This document shows, piece after piece, positions 44,445 to 53,366 of a stretch of 64,000 nucleotides of DNA (position 1 is the first letter of the stretch; each line of letters begins with the position of its first letter). Below the pieces are notes generated by a model that was given only the letters and a program-made list of their open reading frames with translations, was not told the DNA's origin and ran no database searches. Source of the DNA: Streptomyces sp. Y2F8-2 (GTDB taxonomy: Bacteria > Actinomycetota > Actinomycetes > Streptomycetales > Streptomycetaceae); contig NZ_BNGS01000001.1 of the NCBI RefSeq assembly GCF_014905555.1, forward strand, positions 310,001-374,000, read 5' to 3'. Made by a program: the position numbers and the translations under genes.

Positions 44445-44984
44445 ATGGCCCACCAACGCGAAGTCCCCCGTTCGCGCCTTCATGACGCCGCCCGGCTCGC
44501 ACTGGCCGGCGTTCTGGCGGCTGTCCTGTCGCTGGGCGCAGGTCCTGCCCAGGCATCCGCGGGCCATGTTTCGACGCTCGACGCGGCGACCCATCGGATG
44601 ACCGTCACGGATCACGGCCGGACGGTGATGACCTTCAGCGTGAGCTTCGGCAAGCCCGGCTTCCGTACGCCGTCCGGAACCTTCCACGTGCTGGGCAAGG
44701 ACGCGGTCGTCAGGATGACCTCGTGCAGCGCGAACATCACGTGTGATCCGCACAATCCCAACTACTACGCCCTCATGGTCCGCTGGGCGGTGCGCCTGAC
44801 CAGCGGCGGTGTGTTCGTCCATGCGGCACCCTGGAACCATGCCATCGGCCGGGCCGACATCTCCCACGGCTGCATCCACCTGAGCACGGCGGACGCCCAC
44901 CGCTTCTACGACTTCAGCCGGATCGGCGACACAGTGATCGTCAAGAACACCGGCGGCCACGCCGGCAGCGCGAGCGGCCCGTAG
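44445..44984 (+). CDS. Exported L,D-transpeptidase (YkuD domain)
   Basis: The 179-residue protein has a signal peptide (ARLALAGVLAAVLSLGAGPAQASA) and a YkuD domain with GKPGFRTPSGTFHV and the catalytic ISHGCIHLSTADAHRFYDFS (His-Gly-Cys). Such enzymes make 3-3 cross-links in peptidoglycan. CCTGTACAGG (44416-44425), a perfect palindrome, lies 19 bases before ATG 44445 and may be a binding site. Confidence 0.92.
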   Translation: MAHQREVPRSRLHDAARLALAGVLAAVLSLGAGPAQASAGHVSTLDAATHRMTVTDHGRTVMTFSVSFGKPGFRTPSGTFHVLGKDAVVRMTSCSANITCDPHNPNYYALMVRWAVRLTSGGVFVHAAPWNHAIGRADISHGCIHLSTADAHRFYDFSRIGDTVIVKNTGGHAGSASGP

Positions 44985-45069
44985 ATCAGCACAGGGCTGC
45001 CGCAGGAGACGGAGCCGGCCGACACCAGCGCTCACACACGAGAGCGGGTCCCTCTCCGGAGAGCACCGC

Positions 45070-46239
45070 TCACTTGACAGAGCGCCCATCGCTGCCCGGA
45101 TCACCGCTCACTCCCCGTACCGCCCGAGCCAGCCGGTCGCCCGCCCGTGCCCGTGGCCCGTTGTCCGGCCCCCGGCGTCGCGGATGCACGGTGTTCGCCA
45201 GCAGCATCAGGAACGTGTCCGTCGCCGGGTCCAGCACCAGTGAGGTGCCCGTGAAGCCGGTGTGGCCCGCCGCCCCCTGGCCCGCCAGCTCGCCCATGAA
45301 CCACGGCTGGTCCACCGCGAAGCCCAGCCCCGGCGGGGTCAGCATCAGCTCGACGAAGTCGGGACCCAGGATGCGAGCCGTCCCGTACGAGCCTCCGGCC
45401 AGCAGTGTGCGGCAGAAGACCGCCAGGTCCCGCCCCGTCGAGAAGAGGCCCGCGTGCCCGGCCACCCCGCCGAGCGCCCACGCGTTCTCGTCGTGGACGC
45501 GGCCCCGCACCATCCCCCGGTCCGCCTTGGCCCACGGCCGCCGCTGGTCCTCCGTCGCCGCCGCGTGAGGGCACGGTCCGAAGCCCGTCGCGGCCATCCC
45601 CAGCGGCCGGGTGATCCCGTCGCGGAAGAGCACGTCGAGGCTGCGGCCGGTGACGCGCTCCAGGACGTACTGCAGAAGCAGCGGGTTCAGGTCCGAGTAG
45701 CAGTACGCCGTGCCGGGCTCGCCCACCGGCTCCTCCGCCCGCAGCAGCGCCAGCCGCTCCTCCTGCGACGCGCAGTCGTACAGCGGGAGTTCGGGCCGCA
45801 GCCCGGAGGTGTGGGTGAGCAGCTGCCGTACGGTGATCCCCGCGTGCGCCACCGCCCGGAACTCCGGAAGGTACGCCCCCACGCGCGCATCGATGCCGAG
45901 CGTGCCCCGCTCCAGCTGCTGCACCGTGGCGACCGCCGTGAACAGCTTGGTCAGCGAGGCCAGGTCGAAGGGCGTGTCCACGGTCATCGGCACCCGCTCG
46001 TGCGGCGGCAGCTCGACACCCCGGTCGGCCTGCTCGTCGTAGGCGGCGTAGCGGACCGCCCAGCCCACCGCCTCCTCCACGGCGACCACCGGTCCGCGTC
46101 CGGCGACCACCACCGCGCCGGCCGCCCAGGGGCGCTCCCCTTCGACGGCGGCGTGGACCTCGCGTACGAGAAGACGCAGTTGCTCCGCGTCGAGCCCGGC
46201 CCTCTCCGGGGTGTCGACACGCAGTCTCGGTGCGCTCAG
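45070..46239 (-). CDS. Serine hydrolase, beta-lactamase/PBP4* type, with CTG start
   Basis: The 389-residue enzyme shows the class C-like motif FDLASLTKLFTAVATVQQLE (S-x-x-K), CYSDLNPLLLQYVLE (Y-x-N equivalent YSD), and HTGFTGTSLVLDP (H-T-G). It hydrolyses an amide or ester; substrate unknown. In the reading frame no ATG, GTG or TTG lies at the homologous start; a CTG at 46239-46237 does, four bases after GGAGG and overlapping the MFS TGA as CTGA (46239-46236). That suggests a translationally coupled CTG start. Promoted as part of the MFS operon. Confidence 0.85.
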   Translation of the reverse strand: MSAPRLRVDTPERAGLDAEQLRLLVREVHAAVEGERPWAAGAVVVAGRGPVVAVEEAVGWAVRYAAYDEQADRGVELPPHERVPMTVDTPFDLASLTKLFTAVATVQQLERGTLGIDARVGAYLPEFRAVAHAGITVRQLLTHTSGLRPELPLYDCASQEERLALLRAEEPVGEPGTAYCYSDLNPLLLQYVLERVTGRSLDVLFRDGITRPLGMAATGFGPCPHAAATEDQRRPWAKADRGMVRGRVHDENAWALGGVAGHAGLFSTGRDLAVFCRTLLAGGSYGTARILGPDFVELMLTPPGLGFAVDQPWFMGELAGQGAAGHTGFTGTSLVLDPATDTFLMLLANTVHPRRRGPDNGPRARAGDRLARAVRGVSGDPGSDGRSVK

Positions 46240-47606
46240 TGCTCCTCCCCCAAGTTCTCGGCTGCGCTCGAGGCGGGGGCACCCCCGCCCTCCGCGCCCG
46301 CGCGTGCGGTCCAGGGACGGCACAGTGCCACGAAGCAGGCGACCGCCACCAGTGCGGCCGCCAGTTGGACGACGGCCATCGGGACGGCGGTGTCCTCGCC
46401 TGCGACCCCGACGAGCGGCGAGGCGACCGCGCCGATGAGGAACGAGGTGGTGCCGAGCAGCGCGGACGCGGAACCGGCGTGGCGGCGGGTGCGCATCAGA
46501 GCCAGTGCCTGGGTGTTGGGCAGGGTGATGCCCATCGCGGACATCAGCACGAACAGGGCGGCGGCGACCGGAGCGAGGCCGACCTCGCCGAGGGTGCCCG
46601 TCGCCATCAGCAGCAGCGCGGTGGCGGCGAGGGTGACGACCGTGAGGCCGACCGCCAGGACCTTGTCGAGGCTGACCCTGCCGACCAGGATCTTGCCGTT
46701 GACCTGCCCGGCGACGACCAGGCCGACCGAGTTGAGGCCGAACAGCAGGCTGAAGGTCTGGGGGGAGGCGCCGTAGATCTCCTGGATGACGAACGGGGAC
46801 GCGGAGACGTACGCGAACAGCGCGGCGAAGGCGAAACCGCCCGCGATGGTGTAGCCGGTGAAGACGCGGTCGGCGAGCAGGGTCCCCATGGAGCGCAGGG
46901 CGGCACCCACTCCCCCGCCCCCGTGCCGTCCGGCCGGCTCGAGCGTCTCGGGCAGCCGGACCCACACGAGCGCGGTGAGCGCGATGCCGACGAGCGTGAG
47001 GACCACGAACACGCCCCGCCAGTCCGTGACGCGCAGGATCTGGCCGCCGATCAGCGGCGCGACGATCGGCGCCACCCCGGAGATCAACATGAGCGTGGAG
47101 AAGAACCGGGCCATGGCGACGCCGTCGTACAGGTCCCGGACGACTGCCCGGGCGATCACGATCCCGGCCGCGCCCGCGAGCCCCTGCACCAGGCGGAAGG
47201 CGACCAGCGCCTCCACCGAGGGGGCGAGGGCGCACAGCGCGGTGGCGAGGACGTAGACGACGAGGCCCGTGAGCAGCGGGCGGCGGCGCCCCCACTTGTC
47301 ACTCATCGGGCCGATCAGCAGCTGACCGAGCGCCATGCCGGCGAGGCAGCCGGTGAGGGTGAGCTGCACGGTCGCGGCGGGCGCGTGCAGCGACCTGGTG
47401 ACCTCCGGCAGGGACGGGAGGTACATGTCCATGGCGAGCGGGGGCGTGGCGGTGAGGGCGCCGAGGAGGAAGGTGACCAGCAGGCCGGTGCGGCGCTGGA
47501 CGGCGCCCCGGGGGTGCGACGGGGTGCCGGGCGGTGCCGTCTCCGGCTCGGTTATGTGGCTTTCCGGCTGCTTCCTGTCGTGCGTGGTACGTCCACGCTC
47601 GAGCAT
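46236..47606 (-). CDS. MFS exporter, Bcr/CflA-type DHA1
   Basis: The 456-residue protein has 12 membrane segments with PPLAMDMYLPSLPEVTRSL, PMSDKWGRRRPLLTGL, GAAGIVIARAVVRDLYDG and PETLEPAGRHG, matching the Bcr/CflA drug-resistance transporters. GAGGAGG is five bases before ATG 47606. Its stop overlaps the CTG of the downstream serine hydrolase (CTGA), so they are coupled. Confidence 0.92.
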   Translation of the reverse strand: MLERGRTTHDRKQPESHITEPETAPPGTPSHPRGAVQRRTGLLVTFLLGALTATPPLAMDMYLPSLPEVTRSLHAPAATVQLTLTGCLAGMALGQLLIGPMSDKWGRRRPLLTGLVVYVLATALCALAPSVEALVAFRLVQGLAGAAGIVIARAVVRDLYDGVAMARFFSTLMLISGVAPIVAPLIGGQILRVTDWRGVFVVLTLVGIALTALVWVRLPETLEPAGRHGGGGVGAALRSMGTLLADRVFTGYTIAGGFAFAALFAYVSASPFVIQEIYGASPQTFSLLFGLNSVGLVVAGQVNGKILVGRVSLDKVLAVGLTVVTLAATALLLMATGTLGEVGLAPVAAALFVLMSAMGITLPNTQALALMRTRRHAGSASALLGTTSFLIGAVASPLVGVAGEDTAVPMAVVQLAAALVAVACFVALCRPWTARAGAEGGGAPASSAAENLGEEH

Positions 47607-47706
47607 GTGATCCTCCTCGTCGTACGGTCCGCCCCTGATGTTCTCAGCTCCCACCGGTTGGACGGGATGGCGTACCGAGGGTCGGACACGCCTACGCTGC
47701 GGGCCC

Positions 47707-48465
47707 ATGACGAACAGGGAGACGAGGATCGCCGTGGTGACCGGCGCCGGTTCGGGGATCGGGCGCGCGGTCGCCGTGGAGTTGCTGGGCGCGGGCTGGG
47801 CGGTGGCGCTCGCGGGGCGGCGTGTGGAGACGCTCGAGGAGACGGCCGCGCTCGTGCCCGGGGGCGACACGCTCGCCGTACGGACCGACGTGTCACGGCC
47901 GGAGGAGGTCGAGGCCCTGTTCGCTGCCGTGCGTGACCGGTTCGGGCGGCTCGACCTGCTGTTCAACAACGCGGGCACGTTCGGCCCCGGTGGCGTCCCG
48001 GTCGAGGAGCTGCCGTACGACGCCTGGCGGCATGTGGTGGACACCAATCTCAACGGCGCGTTCCTGTGCGCGCAGGCGGCGTACCGGCAGATGAAGGAGC
48101 AGGATCCTCAGGGCGGCCGGATCATCAACAACGGCTCCGTCTCCGCGCACACGCCCCGCCCGCACTCGGTGGCCTACACGGCGACCAAGCACGCCCTGAC
48201 CGGACTGACCAAGGCGCTGTCCCTGGACGGGCGTCCGCACCGGATCGCGGTGGGCCAGATCGACATCGGCAACGCGGCGACCGACATGACCGCGCGTATG
48301 CGGCGCGGAGTCCTCCAGGCGAACGGGGAGGTGGCGGTGGAGCCCGTGATGGACGTGGCGGATGTGGCGCGCACCGTGCGGCACATGGCCGAGCTGCCGT
48401 TGGAGGCGAACGTGCAGTTCGCGACGGTGCTGGCGACGACGATGCCGTACGTGGGCCGCGGCTGA
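47707..48465 (+). CDS. Short-chain dehydrogenase/reductase
   Basis: The 252-residue SDR has the NAD(P) motif [27 protein letters not shown], the catalytic Ser/Tyr/Lys in NNGSVSAH and [17 protein letters not shown]. Substrate unknown. TACGCT (47693-47698) ends eight bases before ATG 47707 without a Shine-Dalgarno, so a leaderless transcript is possible. It is divergent from the Bcr-type MFS gene. Confidence 0.9.
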   Translation: MTNRETRIAVVTGAGSGIGRAVAVELLGAGWAVALAGRRVETLEETAALVPGGDTLAVRTDVSRPEEVEALFAAVRDRFGRLDLLFNNAGTFGPGGVPVEELPYDAWRHVVDTNLNGAFLCAQAAYRQMKEQDPQGGRIINNGSVSAHTPRPHSVAYTATKHALTGLTKALSLDGRPHRIAVGQIDIGNAATDMTARMRRGVLQANGEVAVEPVMDVADVARTVRHMAELPLEANVQFATVLATTMPYVGRG

Positions 48466-48628
48466 CGGATCCGGCGCCCGGGACAGCGTTTTGTCGACAA
48501 CTCAACTTCCACAAACGGAATAGAAGACTCCGCACCATCTGGGCCCGAGACGGGCTTACGCTGAGCGCATCTACACCAGAGCTTCACACTTGGAGCACTG
48601 GGATTCCGTAGGCCACACCAAGGGGGGT

Positions 48629-48707
48629 GGCAGCCGTTCCGTGGTCCGGCAGGGGGTGGACCTCGCGGGGGACCGCGGGGTACGCGCCGGACCTCGGAAC
48701 GGCTGCC
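48629..48707. other. Long nested hairpin between convergent genes
   Basis: Outer arms 48629-48650 and 48686-48707 (22 bases each) are complementary with one mismatch; they start GGCAGCCGTTCCG. The 35-base interior holds a second stem CCTCGCGG (48661-48668) with CCGCGGGG (48673-48680), loop GGGA. The element lies between the SDR stop (48465) and the carboxypeptidase stop (48723). It could end transcription of both genes or be a structured RNA. The rest of 48466-48722 shows no gene. Confidence 0.75.
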
Positions 48708-48722
48708 CAAACTTCGCCCGGA

Positions 48723-49913
48723 TCAACCCCGGTGGCGGCCGTCCTCCGCGGCTCTGCGCCGTCCGCGCCCGCGCCCACGCAGCGCGTAGACCCCGCCGGC
48801 CAGCAGCGACGCCGCTGCCCCGGCCCCGCCGATCAGCCCCCACGACGGACCACCGTGCCCCGCGGCGCCCGCCCCATGAGCCGACGCCTGCTTCCCCGGC
48901 GCGGGCGCCCCCTTTGCCCCGCCCTCACTGAGGGCCTCCGCCAGGGTGCCCACGGGCTGGACCTTCCCGGCGTGCGCGAAGCCCCAGTCGAGCAGGGAGG
49001 CGGTCTCCTGGTAGACGCCGTTGCCGCCGGGCTCGGGGTGCATGACGGTCACGATGAGGGTGCGCCCGTCGCGCGTGGCGGCGCCGGTGAAGGTGTTGCC
49101 GGCGTTGCTGGTGTACCCGTTCTTGACGCCGATGAGGCCCTTGTAGGCGCCAAGCCCCCAGGCACCGGTCAGCAGGCGGTCGGTGTTCTGGATCTGGAAG
49201 GTCTTCTTCCCACCCGCCGGGAAGTTCGCGATGCGGGTCGAGCAGTAGCCGCGGAAGTCGCCGTTCCTGAGGCCGTGGCGGGCGAACAGCGTCAGGTCGT
49301 ACGCGGAGGAGAGCTGCCCGGGGTGGTCGAAGCCGTCGGGGCTCATCACGTGGGTGTCGAGGGCCTGCATGTCCTCGGCCCGGGTCTGCATCTCGGCGAC
49401 GGTCTTCGCGATTCCGCCGTTCATATGGCTGAGGACGTGGACCGCGTCGTTGCCGGAGCGCAGGAAGACACCGAGCCACAACTGTTCGACGGTGTACGTG
49501 ATTCCGGGCTTGATCCCGACGAGGCTGGACCCGGCGGGGATGTCCGCGAGGTCGGCGTCGGTCACCGTGTAGGTCTGGTTCCGCTCGAACTTCCCCAGCA
49601 CGGTGTCCGCGAACAGCATCTTCAGCGTGGAGGCGGGGGCGAGCCGCCGATGCGCATCGCACGAGGCGAGCACCTCACCGCTGTCGTGGTCGGCGACGAG
49701 CCAGGCGCGGGCGGTGAGCTTCTTCGGCAGCGGGGCGTCCCCCTGCACCTGGACTCCGGCCAGGCCCAGCCGTTCGCCACCGATGACCGGGGACCCCGAG
49801 GCGAACGCGGACGCGGGCGCGGCCAGGGCCAGCGGCGTGGCGGCAGCGAGCCCGAGCACGGCGCGCCGCGACAGCCGCGCGTCACACGGGGAAAGCGAAG
49901 AGGAAAAACGCAC
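48723..49913 (-). CDS. D-alanyl-D-alanine carboxypeptidase (S11/PBP5-like)
   Basis: The 396-residue protein has an export signal (RRAVLGLAAATPLALAAPASA), the S11 motifs ASTLKMLFADTVL (S-T-L-K), LRSGNDAVHVL (S-G-N) and VKNGYTSNAGNTF, where the usual KTG is KNG, and a C-terminal membrane anchor (WGLIGGAGAAASLLAGGVYALR) with a basic tail. It trims peptidoglycan stem peptides. TACGGT (49920-49925) ends six bases before GTG 49913; a leaderless start is likely. Confidence 0.9.
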   Translation of the reverse strand: MRFSSSLSPCDARLSRRAVLGLAAATPLALAAPASAFASGSPVIGGERLGLAGVQVQGDAPLPKKLTARAWLVADHDSGEVLASCDAHRRLAPASTLKMLFADTVLGKFERNQTYTVTDADLADIPAGSSLVGIKPGITYTVEQLWLGVFLRSGNDAVHVLSHMNGGIAKTVAEMQTRAEDMQALDTHVMSPDGFDHPGQLSSAYDLTLFARHGLRNGDFRGYCSTRIANFPAGGKKTFQIQNTDRLLTGAWGLGAYKGLIGVKNGYTSNAGNTFTGAATRDGRTLIVTVMHPEPGGNGVYQETASLLDWGFAHAGKVQPVGTLAEALSEGGAKGAPAPGKQASAHGAGAAGHGGPSWGLIGGAGAAASLLAGGVYALRGRGRGRRRAAEDGRHRG

Positions 49914-50188
49914 CCCGGGACCGTACAAAGCCCATCCCCTGCGACACGCTCCGGGGCGTTAAAGGCACGGCAAAGTCCGGGTCGTGTCCGGAAAACATCC
50001 GTGGCGCAGACCACACCGCTCACCAGGAGTTTCCCGGCAGCACACCGCCAACAGCCGAAAATGCGCCGTCTTGCGAAAAACCGGCCCCGGGCGTCTTTCT
50101 CGGCCCTCACGCATTTCTTACTCAGGGCCCCTCAACGCTTTCTCCCCGGCCTGTGCCGCGCCCACGACGGGCGACCGTCCCAGTGCGC

Positions 50189-51184
50189 TCACCGCCCCAG
50201 GATCCGGTCCGCTTCGGCCAGTTGCGCGGCGGTGAGCGGCCCCTTCGCGAGCGCGCCGGCGTTCTCCTCGGCCTGGGCGACCGAGCGGAAGCCCGGGATG
50301 GGGACGGTGAGCGGGCTGCGGGCCCAGATCCAGGCGAGGGCTCCCTGGGCGAGCGTGCGTCCGCCGCTGGTGAGGACGTCCCGGAGCGCTTCGACACGCC
50401 GCAGCCACTCGGCGTCGGCACCGCCGCCCTCGGTGAAGCCCGGCAGCCACGCGGGCGGCGCATTGCGGATGTCGCCGGCCTCCAGCGTGCGTCCGGGTGT
50501 GTGCTTGCCGGTCAGCAGCCCCATGGCGAGGGGGCTGCGGTTGATGCTCGCGAGGTTCGACGCCTCGCACAGGGCGAGGAGTTCGGGCGCGTCCTGAAGG
50601 ATGTTCAGGCGGTGCTGGACGGCCGCACAGTGCTCCCCCTCGGCGAACACGGCGGCGCGGGCCGGGTCGTCGGTGCTCCACGCGTACGCGCGGATGAGCC
50701 CTTCCCGTACGAACTCCTCGCAGATGTCGCGGAGTTCGGCCGCGCGCCCGGGGTCCGCGTCGGACAGGTGCAGCTGGTAGAGGTCGATGTAATCGGTGTC
50801 GAGGCGGCGCAGGGAGGCGGTCAGCGCGCGGCGGGCGTACGCCGGTGAGTCGTCGCTGCCGGTGAGCAGCCGGCGTTCCTCGTCGATGAGGTTGCCCCAC
50901 TTGGTGGCGACGACCACGTCGGCGCGCCGTTTGCCGAGGGCGCGCGCGAGGACGCGCTCGCTGTGGCCGGTGCCGTAGGCGTCGGCGGTGTCGAAGAAGG
51001 TGACACCGAGGTCGAGGGCGCGTCGTACGGCCCGTACGGACTCCTCGTCGTCGACCTTCCCCCAGCCCAGGGGCTGTCCGTCGAGGGACGCCCACTCACC
51101 TCCGATGGCCCAGCAGCCGAAGCCGAGGGCGCTGACCCGGATGCCGCTTCTTCCCAGTGTCCTGACGTGCTCGATGCTCTCCAT
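50189..51184 (-). CDS. Aldo/keto reductase
   Basis: The 331-residue protein has the AKR blocks LGFGCWAIGG, GVTFFDTADAYGTGHSERVL, VVATKWGNL, DYIDLYQLHL and PIPGFRSVAQAEENAGAL. NADPH-dependent reduction of carbonyls is expected. TACGGT (51192-51197) ends seven bases before ATG 51184, with no Shine-Dalgarno, so likely leaderless. Divergent from the DoxX gene. Confidence 0.9.
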   Translation of the reverse strand: MESIEHVRTLGRSGIRVSALGFGCWAIGGEWASLDGQPLGWGKVDDEESVRAVRRALDLGVTFFDTADAYGTGHSERVLARALGKRRADVVVATKWGNLIDEERRLLTGSDDSPAYARRALTASLRRLDTDYIDLYQLHLSDADPGRAAELRDICEEFVREGLIRAYAWSTDDPARAAVFAEGEHCAAVQHRLNILQDAPELLALCEASNLASINRSPLAMGLLTGKHTPGRTLEAGDIRNAPPAWLPGFTEGGGADAEWLRRVEALRDVLTSGGRTLAQGALAWIWARSPLTVPIPGFRSVAQAEENAGALAKGPLTAAQLAEADRILGR

Positions 51185-51349
51185 GCCGGTGACCGTAGGA
51201 GTTGGAGTGCACACGAAGGCAAGCCCTTTCTCGGGTCGCGGTCGCGCCTTTCGCCACCCGAACGGCGTCGTGAACGGGTCGGCCGGTGCGACGGGTGGGA
51301 CGGTGGGAACGCGGAGGGGAATGTTCCTGTTGCCTGCCAGGGAGTGACC

Positions 51350-51895
51350 GTGACCTGTTTCGACCGACGTGACGTGGGGCTGTTGCTGCTCAGGCTGGGC
51401 ACCGGCGCGGTGCTGGCGGCGCACGGCGCGCAGAAGCTGTTCGGCTGGTTCGGCGGGGGCGGACTCGAGGGCACCGGGCAGTGGATGGAGTCCGTGGGTT
51501 ATCGGCCCGGCAAGCAGAACGCGCTGGTCTCCGGGCTGGTGGAGGCGGGCGGCGGCACCCTGCTGGCGCTGGGCCTCGCGACACCGGCGGCGGGCGCCGC
51601 GGTGGCCGGCGGGATGGCGGGGGCGGCTGCCGTGCACGCCCCGCAGGGGTTCTTCGCCCAGAGCGGCGGCCTCGAATACCCGGTGTCCCTCGGCCTGACG
51701 GCGGCGAGCCTGGCGGTCACGGGCCCGGGCCGGCTCTCCCTGGACGCGTTGTCCGGTCATGCCTTCAACCGCGACTGGATGGTCCCGGCGGCGTTCGCGG
51801 CGACGGCGGCGGGGACGGCGTTGGTGGTCGGGGCGCGGGCCAAGCGGCTGCGGCAGAAGTCGGAGGGCGAGCAGGAGGCGCTCTTCGAGGAGTGA
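51350..51895 (+). CDS. DoxX-family membrane protein
   Basis: The 181-residue protein has four hydrophobic segments: GLLLLRLGTGAVLAAHGAQK, FGWFGGGG, ALVSGLVEAGGGTLLALGLA, AVAGGMAGAAAVHA and YPVSLGLTAASLAV. GTG 51350 has GGGAG five bases before it; GTG 51344 is less well placed. DoxX proteins are linked with membrane redox or thiosulfate chemistry; role here unknown. Confidence 0.85.
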   Translation: MTCFDRRDVGLLLLRLGTGAVLAAHGAQKLFGWFGGGGLEGTGQWMESVGYRPGKQNALVSGLVEAGGGTLLALGLATPAAGAAVAGGMAGAAAVHAPQGFFAQSGGLEYPVSLGLTAASLAVTGPGRLSLDALSGHAFNRDWMVPAAFAATAAGTALVVGARAKRLRQKSEGEQEALFEE

Positions 51896-51919
51896 CCGTT
51901 TCCATGGCAGTCTGCCGGG

Positions 51920-52285
51920 ATGACCGAACAGGTGACGTCCGCGGACCTCTTGACATCGGACTCGAAGCCGGACCTCTGGGAGTCGATCGACCGGCTGCAC
52001 GCGTGGCTGGACGCGAACCGTGTGCACGACGGCGCCGACGAGCGGCTGCTGCGCGTGCTGAAGCTGTCGGAGGAGGTCGGCGAGGTCGCGCAGGCGGTGA
52101 TCGGCGCGACGGGCCAGAACCCGCGCAAGGGCACGTCGCACAGCTGGGAGGACGTACAGGCGGAGCTGTGCGACGTGGTGATCACCGCGCTGGTGGCGCT
52201 GCGCACCCTGACGCCTGAGGCGCGCGAGGTGTTCACGGCACACCTGGAGGGGGTCAGGGCACGCTCGCTGGGCTCCTCGTCCTGA
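51920..52285 (+). CDS. MazG-like nucleotide pyrophosphohydrolase
   Basis: The 121-residue protein has the metal-binding EExxE pair on LKLSEEVGEVAQAVIGATG and the DVQAELCDVVITALVALR second motif (E-x-x-D). Known MazG-type enzymes hydrolyse abnormal NTPs. Only 24 bases after the DoxX gene. CAGTCT ends six bases before ATG 51920. Confidence 0.88.
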   Translation: MTEQVTSADLLTSDSKPDLWESIDRLHAWLDANRVHDGADERLLRVLKLSEEVGEVAQAVIGATGQNPRKGTSHSWEDVQAELCDVVITALVALRTLTPEAREVFTAHLEGVRARSLGSSS

Positions 52286-52317
52286 GTTGCCCCACCAACG
52301 CCCAGAGGACTGAAGGT

Positions 52318-52346
52318 GTGTCAGGAATGACACGGCCTCGTACTGT
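52318..52346 (+). promoter_or_regulatory. Promoter of the PaaX-type regulator with an overlapping inverted repeat
   Basis: GTGTCA (52318-52323) serves as a partial -35 (4 of 6), 17 bases from TACTGT (52341-52346). GTGTCA-GGAA-TGACAC (52318-52333) is an inverted repeat covering the -35, as expected for autoregulation. GTG follows six bases after the -10, so the mRNA is probably leaderless. Confidence 0.7.
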
Positions 52347-52352
52347 ATCCGC

Positions 52353-53174
52353 GTGACCACCCCGGCCCTGCGCCCCCAGTCCCTGCTGCTCAGCTTCCTC
52401 GGTGACGAGGTGCTGGGCCGGGGGGTGTGCGTGTACACGGGGAGCGTCATCGAGGTGTTCCGGCGCGCCGGGGTGGGCGAGCAGGCCACCCGGTCCACCC
52501 TCACCCGCATGGTCGCCCGCGGACTGCTGTCCCGCCGCCGCGAGGGCCGCCGCACGTACGTCGGCCTCACCGACCGCTCGGAGGCGATCCTGCGCGACGG
52601 GGAGCGGCGCATCTGGAAGACGGGCGCGGTCAACCGGGACTGGGACGGCACCTGGACCCTCCTCGGCTTCTCGCTCCCGGAGTCCTGGCAGCGTCAGCGG
52701 CACGATCTGCGGTCGCAGCTGACCTGGGCGGGGTTCGGGGCGCTGTTCAGCGGGCTGTGGATCGCGCCCGGCGAGGTCGATGTCTCCGGGATCGTCGCCG
52801 AACTCGGGCTCGCGGCGCATGTGAAGGTCTTCCGGGCCCGGGCGGACACCGGCACGGACATCGCCGGAATGATCGACGAGACCTGGGACCTGGACGAACT
52901 GGCCGGCCGCTACCGGGAGTTCGAGGCGGCCTGGCGGCCGTTCGCGTCGGGCGGCACGGACATCACCGCGGAGGACGCCCTCGCGCTGCGGCTGCGGCTG
53001 ACCTCCGAGTGGTTGCAGGTGATCCGCAGCGACCCCCGGCTGCCCGTACGGCATCTGCCGGCCGACTGGCCCGCGGTCGGCGCGGAGGAGACGTTCCGGG
53101 CGGTTCACGGCCTGCTGGACGCGCCGGCCAGGGACGCGGCGCGGCGGCTGATCGAAACGATTCCGGCGGAGTAG
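52353..53174 (+). CDS. PaaX-family transcriptional regulator
   Basis: The 273-residue protein has the PaaX winged-helix (LRPQSLLLSFLGDEVLGRG, GEQATRSTLTRMVARGLLS, RRREGRRTYVGLT) and the C-terminal PaaX effector region (WTLLGFSLPESWQRQRHDL, LWIAPGEV). PaaX is the phenylacetate-CoA repressor; no paa genes lie near here. GTG 52353, leaderless by position of its -10. Divergently it has no partner; the next gene is a secreted hydrolase with its own promoter. Confidence 0.85.
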   Translation: MTTPALRPQSLLLSFLGDEVLGRGVCVYTGSVIEVFRRAGVGEQATRSTLTRMVARGLLSRRREGRRTYVGLTDRSEAILRDGERRIWKTGAVNRDWDGTWTLLGFSLPESWQRQRHDLRSQLTWAGFGALFSGLWIAPGEVDVSGIVAELGLAAHVKVFRARADTGTDIAGMIDETWDLDELAGRYREFEAAWRPFASGGTDITAEDALALRLRLTSEWLQVIRSDPRLPVRHLPADWPAVGAEETFRAVHGLLDAPARDAARRLIETIPAE

Positions 53175-53232
53175 CGGCCCTGCGGGCACGTGACCCCGGC
53201 CGCGGCGTCGCGAAGTGATGTTGTGCACTCCA

Positions 53233-53283
53233 TTGACGCCCGCAAGAAATCGGCCCTACATTCCCTGACGTTCAGTGCACTGA
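53233..53283 (+). promoter_or_regulatory. Promoter and palindrome of the secreted hydrolase
   Basis: TTGACG (53233-53238) and TACATT (53257-53262) are separated by 18 bases. TCAGTGCACTGA (53272-53283) is a perfect 12-base palindrome just after the start region. Downstream are two copies of GAGCAATCG and two of CCTTCGAGC before ATG 53367. The spaced pieces suggest regulation. Confidence 0.7.
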
Positions 53284-53366
53284 GCAATCGGGCCTTCGAG
53301 CCTTCCTTCAAGCCTTCGAGCAATCGCACGGTCCCTGCTCCCGAGCCGCCAGACAGGAGCCGACGC

